Below are positions 1 through 8,998 of a stretch of 23,202 bases of DNA, one piece after another (within the stretch, counting starts at the first letter, position 1; every line of letters starts with the position of its first letter). Location of the stretch: positions 1-23,202 of the forward strand of contig JAQIWT010000328.1 of the NCBI GenBank assembly GCA_034696485.1, read 5' to 3'. The notes under the pieces were generated by a model that saw nothing but the letters and a program-made list of their open reading frames with translations, had not been told where the DNA came from and made no database searches. The translations under genes and the position numbers were made by a program. The stretch is from Isohypsibius dastychi (taxonomy: Eukaryota > Tardigrada > Eutardigrada > Parachela > Isohypsibiidae).

Positions 1-967
1 GGATCAGAAAAGCACGCTGATTCCGAATATGTTATCAGGGGTGTGATATTTAGCCCGGGGTATAGTCCCAGAACATCATCAGTCCATCCCGAAACTGGAA
101 TCGCCCCTGAATTTGAACATCTACAAATTCTGCTTCCAAAAAACGTAGACTATCGCTTTTAAAACCAACGGGCAGAACAAGTAAGGACAAGTCAGAAATA
201 AAATTTATTTGAAACTTGCACTTTCCGGATGAAGAACAAAGCTTACCCAATCCAATGTAGTGTTCGAATCTCGCGTGGTTCCCGCTACAAAACACGAAAT
301 GTCCGGCTCCAAGCATTCTAATGTAACGAAGTCGTTGAAAATGGGGAGTATCGATGATGGCCAGCAGCAGAGGATGGACTGAAAAAATCGCAATGAAACA
401 TCGAAAATGAAATACTTGGGATGTCCGCTACTTACTCGGAATTTGATTGTACAACACATCTTCCATCGAGTACAAACAGAAAACAAAAGTGGTTTCAAGA
501 CCTCAGATAAAATATCCCGCAATTCGAATGCAACCAGACACCAGAGTAGAGTAGACATCAAATCAATCAGGGCAGAAAGGAAGTCGAAAGAAAAAACGAC
601 AACAAACCGAGCCTTCGTCCATCGTTTCTCTATAGATCTCATCGGAGCCAAAGATGATCGGATTATTAATGCTGAAGGGATAGCTGTTCATGATTTTGTG
701 ACAAAGAACCAAGACCAGTTGCGATCAGAAAACTGCACAAAACCAAACTGAAATCACCAACAAAGAAACAACGCAATGAATTTCGAAATGAGCTCTGTAG
801 GAAATTCAAGTAAAAGTAGATATCAGTCGGATTCAATCACGATTTACTTGCGAATGTGACGTCAAGAGTATACTTCAGTCAGAGTTGACTGACAAGTGAC
901 AAGACAAGTTCACAAGAAAAACAAGAAAAAATCACCGGTTTACTAAACTGCAAGTAAACGGCTAGTC

Positions 968-990
968 GCATTGTCAGCGGCTGACAATGC
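968..990. repeat. 23-bp perfect palindrome (GCATTGTCAG arms)
   Basis: The arms GCATTGTCAG and CTGACAATGC are perfect complements and flank a 3-nt centre (CGG). The word TTGTCAGC recurs nearby at 1059-1066. Arms this long and exact are unlikely by chance in one spot. It could be a dimeric protein-binding site or a relic of a small inverted-repeat element. No function is shown. Confidence 0.7.
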
Positions 991-1068
991 CAGCAAGCGT
1001 GTTTGTTTACTAAGGTGGAAACCGTGCAAATAACCATTGGTTGTTGTCTGCGTGGTATTGTCAGCTAA

Positions 1069-1083
1069 CAGTTTAGTAAACTG
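1069..1083. repeat. CAGTTTAGTAAACTG palindrome, copy 1
   Basis: A 15-bp odd palindrome with CAGTTTA/TAAACTG arms around a central G. The same core recurs at 1543-1557 and 1607-1621. A related inverted pair (GTTTACT and AAGTAAAC) lies at about 939-959. The GTAAAC word resembles a forkhead-type core, but this is only resemblance. Confidence 0.7.
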
Positions 1084-1540
1084 GACTTGTGAGCACCAGA
1101 TATTTTGGTTCCTCCCACCAGCCGTTGGAAATTCCTCGTTTCATCCTCATCTCTTCCTCAAGAATCTCTTCACTCCAGCCTCTGCATCCTTCTTCTTTGA
1201 ATCACTGAAATCCGAAAACTTTGACCAAGATTGACGGACTTCCAGAGAAACTGAAAATGAAGGAAAACTGAAATCCCATAAAAATGATGGAATTTGCACA
1301 GATCAATTTCAGATCTTCTCACCTTCCATCAGTTCTCACGACACGATCCTCCGAAATATCTGGAGATATCCGAAATTCAGTGTTTGGAAGAGGAAGGGTG
1401 CAGATGCTGGGTGAAGAGATCGTTGGGGATGAGAGGAGAAGAAACGAGGATTTTCCAAATACAGCTGGTTAATAGAATGAAATGGATTATCTGTTTCCAA
1501 CCGAAATGCACATCTCCGAAGCCTAGCCCCTTTTGTCAAG

Positions 1541-1624
1541 TTCAGTTTAGTAAACTGAAATTTGATCGGAAAATTTCCGATCATCAAGTGCACTGTTTAC
1601 GGTTTTCAGTTTAGTAAACTGAAA
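1541..1624. repeat. Cluster of three palindromes, including two copies of the CAGTTTAG core
   Basis: Three palindromes sit in 84 bp. At 1541-1559 the TTCAGTTTA/TAAACTGAA arms flank a single G. At 1563-1583 TGATCGGAAA and TTTCCGATCA flank one A. At 1604-1624 TTTCAGTTTA and TAAACTGAAA flank one G. The first and third are the same motif as at 1069-1083. Possible readings are a cis-regulatory cluster or a decayed inverted-repeat element. Confidence 0.7.
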
Positions 1625-2034
1625 TTTTCTTAGACAACTGATAACGGCAAACATTACTTTTACTCGGGAAGTTGACAGAGTTGACTGTTGTGAGCATGCT
1701 TTGCTTCTATGGTTTCATTGCTCACAATGGTGGAACTCTGGCCAATGTCCACTCCGCAACGACTACACTTGTCCAACGTGGTGCAACTTTGTGAAACTCG
1801 CCACCAGTCAGCTACCCATTCCACCCAAAGGAGAACGATACTCGAGAATAAAGAAAAACTCGAGAACAAAAGACGAAAGCTCACGAGAACACCGCTGCTC
1901 TTCAAATATTACCCCGCGAATGGTTGTCACAAATAATCACCAGTCGAAAATAACTCATGCTGAAATTATTGGAAGTAATCAGTCGGATCAAAACTCCGAG
2001 AAATCACAAAGTTGCTGACCATTGCACAAAACAT

Positions 2035-2676
2035 TCAGTTATCGCCAGAACCGTGTTTCCTCGGTGGCGCAACACAAGTGTCCAAATACGTCCGTGCCAT
2101 TTCCGAGACAATCGACCGATCCGGTACACTCTGAGCCATCCCATAAATCGCCGCCATTCCAGAACCCTTCTCCCCAGGATGTTTCAAAATATCCTAAACA
2201 CACGCCTGGATATCCTCCAAGAACCTCAATACCACCCCTTCCTCCGTATGCAATCGTGTCACACATATATGCATGCAGACTAGACGAGAACTGCAGCGCA
2301 TTCGAATTCCACCCACGCTTCCCCATCGCATCACTGACTCGATAAATGTTGAAGACATTCAATTCGAAGCTGACTTCCGGTTTGCCGAGGACGAACAGAC
2401 CGGCGATATCGCGGAGACCACGGTCCTTCCTTGCAGCGTTGATGATATCTTTGGTGGATTTCACGTAACCATCTTGCTCCATGTACAACATGACGGCCCA
2501 GGTGGTGGCGATGGGATATGCTTTCGACCCGATTTCCGCACATTTTGAGGGAACAGTAGATACCACCCGGCCAGTCTGGAGTCACGCAGTAAAAAGAATG
2601 GAGATAGGAAATGGTCGCGGTACATGATGACGGATGATTCTTTTGGAGAGTAACCATGCGGCGGAGAAAAATCATC
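2035..2676 (-). pseudogene. SGPL1-like: Sphingosine-1-phosphate lyase, C-terminal fragment, disabled
   Basis: The family is a PLP-dependent ER-membrane enzyme that cleaves sphingosine-1-phosphate, the exit step of sphingolipid breakdown. Reading 5' to 3' on the minus strand, family landmarks appear in order but in different frames: HGYSPKESSVIMY (family THKYGYAPKGSS), DWPGGIY, EIGSKAYPIATTWAVML, YMEQDGYV, GKPEVS, NVFNIYRVSDAM, RGWNSNALQF, LHTEEGV, then AAIYGMAQSVPDRS and a TGA at 2035-2037. At least three frame changes are needed. One is explained by an extra GCAT in a GCATGCAT run at about 2271-2278, just where the conserved SSIH-C motif sits. A TAG lies in frame at 2194-2196. The HKYG motif carrying the Schiff-base lysine (Lys353 in human SGPL1) is reduced to HG, so Lys and Tyr are missing. 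The N-terminal two thirds of the family protein is not visible. Family identity is firm; loss of function is inferred from the lesions. Confidence 0.9.
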
Positions 2677-2680
2677 ATTT

Positions 2681-3300
2681 TCAGCTGCTGTCATTCGGTC
2701 TCGCTTGCGAATGGTCCATCTGCACACGATATCTATAAAACAGAGGGACTTTTCTGCGGTTAAGATAATCCACATACATGTATCTGGTCATGTCGGCCTT
2801 TGCACGATCTGTCAGTGCAACATTTCCGCGAACTTCGTGTATCAGCTCCTTTCTCGGCCGCATGCCAGCATGGATCTACAGTTGGGGTAGATTAAGTTAA
2901 AAATACACGATTTCATTGGAAAAAATCATCATCTTTTGCATTCCTCCACCACGGACAACTTTCTGAACTGTTACACCGGCTCTGTACGCGGCAGCTATTT
3001 GTTCATCCACAGGAGGAACTCTTAGCATGTGTTCCTGCCGTTTAGCTGCCGGTATCGCACGTACTACGGTAAGATGAGGGTTGCCAACGGACAATCGGCG
3101 ATGATATTCGGCTTCGGTCCAGTTGTGAAATCTCCGCTCTATGGACAAAAATAGAGACATGTAGCAGGTGTCAGAACTCACAAATATTGATTGACGTCGT
3201 ACCAGACAACTGCCATTTTTTCGTCGAGGCGTACTTGCTGCTGTAGTATATGTCGAGCCTGCTGAATTCTTTCCTTCGGATAATTTTGACTTTTAGTTTA
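2681..3300 (-). other. Unassigned coding-like segment, possibly two or three exons
   Basis: Three open stretches on the minus strand look protein-like. About 3182-3280 includes IQQARHILQQQVRLDEKMAV; 2897-3138 includes RRFHNWTEAEYHRRLSVG and LRVPPVDEQIAAAYRAGV; 2681-2863 includes ELIHEVRGNVAL and ADMTRYMYVDYLNRRKVPL. A plausible 43-nt intron (GTGAGT...CCATAG) lies at 3139-3181, but the two sides do not join cleanly in one frame. I do not recognise the protein, and these residues do not match the missing part of sphingosine-1-phosphate lyase. It could be a separate small gene upstream of that remnant, perhaps also decayed. Confidence 0.35.
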
Positions 3301-3434
3301 TTTTGATGGATCTATATCACAAGATTGGATGATGCTTCAAATGATGAGAAGCTTTTCTGTCTGACAATAAAGCCAATTAAACGACGTTGTTGTTTGGTTG
3401 TATGCAAATGTCGAGAGGTAAACGTAAACAAGTG

Positions 3435-3478
3435 GTTCGAACCATTCTGCAACGCATGAACCGTTCGAACCATTCTGC
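3435..3478. repeat. 16-bp direct repeat GTTCGAACCATTCTGC, two copies
   Basis: The copies are at 3435-3450 and 3463-3478, starts 28 bp apart, identical over 16 bp. GTTCGAAC inside each copy is itself palindromic. It resembles a tRNA T-loop word, but no tRNA fold surrounds it. Confidence 0.75.
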
Positions 3479-3542
3479 CCATGATTGCAGGCAGCGATCG
3501 AAACAGTGGGGGGATTGCGCTAGGCGCAAAAAGCGATGACAC

Positions 3543-3609
3543 CATGCCACCATCCATTTTCAAATCGACCAATCTCGGTCGGTATGGGCCCGAATGGATG
3601 GGACCATGC
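3543..3609. repeat. Imperfect inverted repeat with CCATCCATT arms
   Basis: CCATCCATT (3550-3558) and AATGGATGG (3593-3601) are perfect complements. Outside them CATG words continue the symmetry imperfectly, and inside them CGACC and GGTCG form a shorter nested pair. CATCCAT and ATGGATG words recur at about 3631-3649. It could fold as a hairpin; no element type is recognised. Confidence 0.55.
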
Positions 3610-3907
3610 AAAATCGAGTTTGGCGCCACGACATCCATCAGAATGGATGGCACTGATGGGTGTGACGTCAATATTCAGAGGGTTCATTTTCAGCACCATC
3701 GCCGTCGCCATCCCTTTTGGGCTTAGCGCAATCAACCCAATGATGCGCGTTGTTGCTTGGGCATCTTGTTTCGAACGATCCTTGGACTGAGCGTGGATCT
3801 GAAATTATTCTCCCATCACGTCGCCATGTAGCTGGTTCCGACAGGACAATATTTTCAGGAAAGAAAACATATGCTGATTTAAAAAGAATTGGGAGTTTCG
3901 ATCTTAC

Positions 3908-3991
3908 ATGTCCGTGAAAAGAATGATGTCCGTGATGTCCGTGATGTCCATAATGTCCGTGATGTCCGTGAAAAGAATGGATATGTCCGTG
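3908..3991. repeat. 9-bp minisatellite (ATGTCCGTG)n
   Basis: ATGTCCGTG occurs at 3908, 3926, 3935, 3953, 3962 and 3983, with a variant ATGTCCATA at 3944. The spacer AAAAGAATG follows the first and the 3962 copies. Because the unit is a multiple of three, the minus strand reads as a His-Gly-His run, but no conserved protein surrounds it, so a simple tandem array is the safer call. Confidence 0.85.
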
Positions 3992-4089
3992 CGCCAATTA
4001 CATGTGCGCAATGCAAGAGATTCAAGTCAGTTTGGTTTTAGTTATTGGCGTGAGGCTAATACTTCGTTTTTTTAACGCGATATACGGTA

Positions 4090-5515
4090 GGTTTCACAAC
4101 CGGGGACATGTATTTCTATGACTTCAACGACACCACAATGGAAGTTCGCTTCCGCATTAGCAGCCTGAGAAGTCCAATCCTGTGTGTGTGTTCCACTTCA
4201 ACGAAACAGAAAGTCCGCTGCTCATGTGGGATCAACGTGGAAATATCAGTTTGATCCGATTAAAGAATCTGCAGTATGATGTCTATGGGGAAGTCTACAG
4301 ATACCTCATTCAAAAAACCTCAAATTTACATGGAAGTTCTTTGAGCAACGAGGGAAAGCTTGGCCAGTTCAGGCGGTAATGGGATCTGATTGGATTATTC
4401 AAGTCAGATTCTACTCATATTTGAATGCAGTACGTCTCGATCCGTTGCTCGCCTTGCCAGCACAGGTTAAAGGTTGCAGCCTAAATCTCTGGTTATGTGT
4501 CGGAAGATTTCAAGACGTGCTGAACGTCATCGTTACTGGAATCAAGAACCACAGCATTTTGGCCCGGAATCTTGACAGCTCACCCAACTCCACTATGCTT
4601 TTCGAGGGCCACGATGCAGCTGTTGATCAGTTGATTATACACTGTTCTGCTGCATTACTTATCCAACTTCCAGGGCGAATTGAACTCAACGTAGAGCATC
4701 ATGTTTTTATTTGGGTTCCAAATCGTGCTGTATCGCGACTCCGAGTTCGTTGTCGTCGTAAGTGCTGATGCCGAGCACGCAATAGAGATCTGGGATGACA
4801 AGGACCAAGCCTGCCCGCAGACGTATGACTGTATAAATTTGATTCAGACCCCTTTCCATGGAACCAGGTTCATGTACTTCACCGTCAACTCAAGCACGTT
4901 GCATGGGGAGCACGTTTCATGCTTCTGTTAGAGAGGCAAAATGAAGAACGAAAATTTCCAATCGGAACATTCCAGAAGACACATGATCAGCCTGTGATAG
5001 GTGCGCTATATAACGACCTGTTCGGATGCATACTCACAGCATGCCAGGAATCCACCATCATGGTCTGGAACTTCCAGACTGGAGACAAGATCATTCAGTT
5101 CCGCAACGCCCACGCCGTTAGCGAGAATGGAAGGATTGTGCAGGTGCTTATCATGAGTATGACGATTGCTGACATGTGGTTCGGAAAGTGATACGATCAG
5201 CATGGAAAACTGTATGCAGAGATTGGTCTGCTGCCTGCAGGATGGCCTTATCAAGTCATGGAACTTCAGCAATGGTGTGTGTTCATCTTACTATGACAAA
5301 CTTGACGGGGTCGATCTTAACGTGGTCAGACACCAGGGCGGGGTGGAATCGTAGTGTTTCCATTGTACGAGATAGTCGCGGGGAGGATGTTGTCGAGGAA
5401 AAGGTTTACGATTGGGAAAGCGAACACCGATCGGAAATAACTGGAGATAATTTATGCGCATAACTCTTTGAATCGAGGACACAACTCCGCCAATAAACAT
5501 CGTCGAGCCTGACAT
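4090..5515 (+). pseudogene. WD40-repeat protein of the WDR49/WDR64 type, disrupted
   Basis: A succession of WD40-like blades can be read only by changing frame. In order: MYFYDFNDTTMEVRFRISSL (about 4106-4165); LLMWDQRGNISLIRLKNLQ; SDWIIQVRFYSYLNAV (from about 4385); LNVIVTGIKNHSILARN followed by TMLFEGHDAAVDQLIIH; FVVVVSADAEHAIEIWD (to about 4799); THDQPVIGALYNDLFG and ESTIMVWNFQTGDKIIQF (to about 5101); DGLIKSWNFSNGVC (about 5240-5284); GWNRSVSI (about 5342-5365). The THDQPVxxALYN and GDKIIQFxxAH wording is the feel of WDR49/WDR64 rather than of generic WD proteins. At least four or five frame changes are required, more than a few introns explain, although short introns may account for some. 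The role of this family is poorly known; it is a beta-propeller scaffold. Family assignment is moderate, WD40 nature is firm. Confidence 0.75.
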
Positions 5516-6348
5516 CAGCCCGGACCCAACTCATCCTACATCGCTACGTAGGTTTGTTTCGTGTGAGTGCTATCACTGCCATGGCCAGTTGTTCGGGGTT
5601 TGTGATGTCATCGTAGATCAAGAGAAAAAGTTTTGATCAATGGAAGGACGAGAATCTTGAAAGATGATATCGTGGAATCCGCGGGATCAACCGAATACCT
5701 GATGCGATTTGTGGGCCATGATTCGTCAGGTGTTGTGCCCGATGTGAAAACGTTTGAAATTCCAACAAGCATTGAATAGGTCGCAGACGACACAAAAAGA
5801 GAAATTTCTTTTTCGAGTTTTCAAACTTGTAGTCGACCATCGGTCATATGAAACTGCATCACAGCACTGAGACAGAATCGAATGCGTGCTTAGAGATGTG
5901 GGCATTGCATGGATTTGTGAGGTGACGCGTTCGCAGTTTAGTACGCCTTGTTCAGTGGTAAGAGGGGTAGGCAGTCCTACTGATTGCGCAAAGATCGCAC
6001 GTTGCTGATCAAAATCCTTGAGCTGCAGCTACGAACTGAGTTCAAGACACATAAATGCTCTGCCATACGCGCCCGGTGATCTGATCCGCGTGTTGTAGGT
6101 GTTCGCTTTTGTGAGCGACGTTCCCGACTGAAACGTGAATTTCCCACTCGAGACTTTCGAATTTTGATGGACGACAAATTCAGATGGATTTAACAGAAAC
6201 AATTTCCGACTCCAACCAGAAGTGCCGACAGTAAAAATTTGTGTCATCGCTCTGAATTACCATCATACCCTTGGAATTCCACAGATTTCGCAGAACAGTC
6301 ATTTAAAAGAACAACCTCTTCAATCACACAAATCAAGCCATCAATGCT
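5516..6348. other. Stretch without a recognisable gene
   Basis: Between the WD40 remnant and the end of the UTX-like gene nothing is recognisable. A plus-strand open stretch around 5658-5778 (beginning RILKDDIVESAGSTEYLMRF) looks protein-like but matches no family I know; it might be a further exon of the WD40 gene. Other open stretches on both strands look random. Confidence 0.45.
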
Positions 6349-7526
6349 TCATCTTCCGTGAGTGACATCTATTTTGATCTCTGCCAAACGAGCGGCGAAT
6401 TTGTGATAGCACTCAATCAAATGGTCAGTCCGATACCGTATCAAAACGGGTGACGTCTTCAGGTTGGAGTCACCTCTCCGAGCACAGTGGAAACAAAACG
6501 CGAAGCATCCCTCATTTGGGTTTTTATTATCCCGTAAGAACAGTACATTGAAAAGCTCCTCCTAAGGCAAAAACAAAACAAATTGAAAGCCAACCGACCA
6601 TGCCGTATAAACACTTGCACCTACGTAAGATTTGTTGCAGTAGATAACCGCTTCATACTGTTCGGGCTCTTGTACGGAAGGCCAGATTCCACAAGCTCTG
6701 AAGTACGCCATCAACACATACGAGTCCTGTAGCGATTCCACTTGCATTGCCCGCAAAAGTTCATGGTCGCTGATGACAAAATCGGTTTTTCTTGCTATAT
6801 TCCACGTTAGACTCACAAGCGGGATGATGGATTGGTATTTTGACTCGGTGTTCCACAAATACCGATCTTTTGCCCACAGATATTGTTTACCGGTGAATTC
6901 ACCGACATTCCATGATACGTTATTACAACAACCAACAGCCATAACCCAGTGAACGGTGCCGACGTTGATCCATACGACGTCTCCTGGTGCTTGAGTAAAC
7001 CGATATACCGGCACTCCAGCCTTTTCAAGCTCGGGCAAATAAGGCCACCAAGATCCTTCCAGGAAGTTGTGCTTGTGTCTATCAAAAAGGGCATCAATTA
7101 CGAGACGACCAACTACCTCTGATTGCTGAATATTTACTTCTTGCATAGGTCATACATTACACCCCAGTATTCTGGTGGAACGCAGAACCATTCGCATTCT
7201 CCAGGACCAACATTGACGTTGACTGAACAGAAATTGAGGTTCTACTGATGACCGGGTGTTCGGCAACCGGGAACCTTCATGTAAATCTGTGCGGTGTTGA
7301 CACCTTCAACATTATAGTCCAGATGTGCGAGCAAGCTCCGCTCGTTCTTCAGCTGAATGATCGGAGGCAACTTCTGCAGTTCGTTCAGCTGGTCACTCCA
7401 GATGTCCGTGTCAGAAATGTCAACATTGGTGCCAAATTTGATTTTTGGTTCTTCTTTCTTCTGACGTTTCGATGGCCGCATTTGCGACTTGGATTTGTTG
7501 CTGAATCCTGAGCCGTCGTTCAGATT
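6349..7526 (-). pseudogene. UTX/KDM6-like: KDM6/UTX-type JmjC histone H3K27 demethylase, C-terminal half, with a TAG in the active site
   Basis: KDM6 enzymes remove methyl groups from histone H3 lysine 27 in the nucleus using Fe(II) and 2-oxoglutarate. Three exons are visible on the minus strand: 7163-7526, 6625-7112 and 6349-6561. They are joined by GT-AG introns of 50 nt (7113-7162, GTGTAA...GGTAG) and 63 nt (6562-6624, GTAGGT...CCTTAG), and both joins keep the frame. Exon 1 has IKFGTNVDISDT, AQIYMKVPGCRTPGHQ, then TAG, then [19 protein letters not shown]. Exon 2 has NFLEGSWWPYLPELEKAGV, RFTQAPGDVVWINVGTVHW and CCNNVSWNVGEFTGKQY. Exon 3 has the GATA-like zinc domain end (FCFHCARRGDSNL) and stops at 6349-6351. 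The 2-oxoglutarate and second iron-histidine positions (MKVPG, RTPG, TVHW) are present. The TAG at 7242-7244 replaces the Glu of the HxE iron motif. The upstream TPR half of UTX is not seen. Identity is firm; pseudogene status rests on one stop plus the decayed surroundings. Confidence 0.92.
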
Positions 7527-7552
7527 CTGAAATTCGGGAATGTGACCGATAT

Positions 7553-7577
7553 GGTTTGGTTTGGTTTGGTTTGGTTT
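7553..7577. repeat. (GGTTT)5 microsatellite
   Basis: Five perfect GGTTT units in a row. It lies just upstream of the acceptor of the first recognisable UTX-like exon; on that strand it reads AAACC. It is too short to be a telomere tract. Confidence 0.9.
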
Positions 7578-7743
7578 AATGACTTAACGTCGCTTGCAAT
7601 CAGACAAGAGGTCTGCTCAAAAGCCGCGACTTTCACTTCAATCAAGAAAAACGGATTTGGCGCCGTGCAAGATATTGAGTAACACTCTGAAGGTGGAATC
7701 GTTTCAAGAGAATGGTTTGGAAGTAAGTAAAATTTCGAAAGGA

Positions 7744-7767
7744 AGAATAGTTCTTGAGAACTATTCT
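7744..7767. repeat. 24-bp palindrome, AGAATAGTTCT family, copy 1
   Basis: Arms AGAATAGTTCT and AGAACTATTCT are perfect complements around a TG centre. This is one of five clear members spread over 1.3 kb of the UTX/DMXL spacer. Confidence 0.85.
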
Positions 7768-8263
7768 CAATGATAGAATGTAGGATGCAGGGAATCGGTT
7801 TTCTCCAAAAAGCTGTCACTCATCATCAAGAGGTCTCGGATGAAATATTCAACATATTCTATGATAAGCAATCGGGTCTGGAATAACAATCAAGCCATGC
7901 GCGATTCGATCTGACGGAATCAGAAACCAAATTCAAAATACGGCAGGGAAAGCTCTTTGGTTCGAATATTTCAAATTAAACGATAGAGCGATTGAAATTG
8001 GAAATGCTGAATTTCAGAAGTGTTTTGGCTCTGCGTCATAAAAACTTGACTACCGCTTGATTTTGGAAACCCAGAGAGCGAAATATTTATTGTCCGAATC
8101 CAGGCACATTTTTTGAAATGAACTTCTATTTGTGCTGAAGATAGCCTGTTGCGATTCGTTTGCTGAAGAATATAGCCGAAAAACCTGACTCTATCAGTCA
8201 TCCAACAGTCGAATAATTTTGGAGCTCTCTACGCCGATTTTACAAATGAATGTCTTACGCTGG

Positions 8264-8285
8264 GAATAGTTCTCGAGAACTATTC
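8264..8285. repeat. 22-bp perfect palindrome, same family, copy 2
   Basis: GAATAGTTCTC and GAGAACTATTC are complementary with no spacer. About 29 bp downstream a second, degenerate member follows at 8315-8340, forming a pair. Confidence 0.85.
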
Positions 8286-8314
8286 TCTTCCCCGGCAGAT
8301 GCTCATCCTGTTTT

Positions 8315-8340
8315 GAGAACAGTTCCCAAGAATTATTCTC
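8315..8340. repeat. Degenerate palindrome, same family, copy 3
   Basis: GAGAACAGTTC and GAATTATTCTC match the family arms with a few substitutions. Its spacing from copy 2 (51 bp between starts) nearly equals that between copies 4 and 5. Confidence 0.7.
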
Positions 8341-8922
8341 CTCATTCTGATCTGCTTTGTGGAGAGTTACCAGCTATCGTGAATGACCCATAAGAACAAA
8401 CAAGCAGACGTTTTTCACCCAAAAATTCGATTTTCAACACAAGCGCAAACTGTAGGGGTTTTCAAAATGAATTTCACTTTACTAGTCACTCGGTTGGATG
8501 TCGATAAGACTTAAAGATGGAGTGAAGTCTTTCTTTATTGAGCTCTACATGCGGATGCCGTCTAGTGAGCCACAAAACAACGTTGCTGTTGTGTTCTTTG
8601 ATCGATTCAACACCGAACGCTGACCCCACCTGCATGCGTTTGTTAGCCCGCAAACCAAAGAACGGCCACTTCCGTCGAAGAGAGGACGTTTTTTTCCTGT
8701 TTTAACTTCATTGCTTTGCCATTTGCCCATACATATTTGTAATTCAACTGAGTCACCATTCAGGTGAAATTCAGTTCACAAAATCCTACAGATTGCACGT
8801 CACTGTTTTCGTGTGGCGAACGTCTGCTTGTAAGCCGCATTCTGAAGCATTATTTGATACTCTGTAAAACATTCTGCTGAAGTATTATTCACTAACTATC
8901 CTACGAGTGAATGCATCTCGAT

Positions 8923-8945
8923 GGAGAGTTCTCAAGAACTATTCT
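8923..8945. repeat. Partial palindrome, same family, copy 4
   Basis: The inner arms AGTTCT/AGAACT are perfect around CA; the right outer arm (ATTCT) fits the family, the left outer arm is altered. It pairs with copy 5 at 52 bp spacing. The segment between copies 4 and 5 resembles the segment between copies 2 and 3 (CTTCC, CAG-TGCT, TGAGAA in the same order), so the two-palindrome unit appears duplicated. Confidence 0.75.
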
Positions 8946-8974
8946 GCTTCCGTACAGGTGCTTGCCCTTCTATG

Positions 8975-8998
8975 AGAATAGTTCTTAAGAACTATTCT
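8975..8998. repeat. 24-bp perfect palindrome, same family, copy 5
   Basis: AGAATAGTTCTT and AAGAACTATTCT are fully complementary. A weaker related word (GTTCTCGGGAAC) follows at about 9033-9044. This is the best-preserved member together with copy 2. Confidence 0.88.

Larger units (their letters stand above)
1..2034. other. Stretch without a recognisable gene
   Basis: No conserved protein family could be recognised here on either strand. The longest open stretch is on the minus strand at 205-651 (148 codons), rich in Phe, Ser and Leu; it shows no motif I recognise and may be chance. The interval from about 840 to 1700 is notable for short palindromes and repeated GTTTAC/GTAAAC words, listed separately. 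It lies downstream of the minus-strand sphingosine-1-phosphate lyase remnant. No tRNA or rRNA was seen. Confidence 0.5.
3301..4089. other. Gene-poor spacer with short repeats
   Basis: No family could be recognised. Open stretches on both strands here are biased by repeats (His/Gly-rich on the minus strand at 3668-3997). Repeats at 3435-3478, 3543-3609 and 3908-3991 are listed separately. Confidence 0.5.

Noticed and set aside
255-285. GTTCGAATC word, possible tRNA T-loop
   Set aside because: The flanking five-base arms are not complementary and no cloverleaf can be drawn.
205-651. 148-codon minus-strand protein gene
   Set aside because: No motif or homology recognised and no splice or start context supports it; kept only as a remark in the first interval.
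3668-3997. Histidine-rich minus-strand protein
   Set aside because: The reading frame is open because of the 9-bp tandem array and has no conserved flanks.
7163-7250. A tiny intron that would remove the TAG in the UTX-like gene
   Set aside because: GTAGAA...TTCAG would be only about 23 nt and would delete conserved NLNFCS residues that align without a gap.
7553-7577. Telomeric tract
   Set aside because: Only five GGTTT units inside a gene neighbourhood; the sequence does not match known animal telomere repeats.
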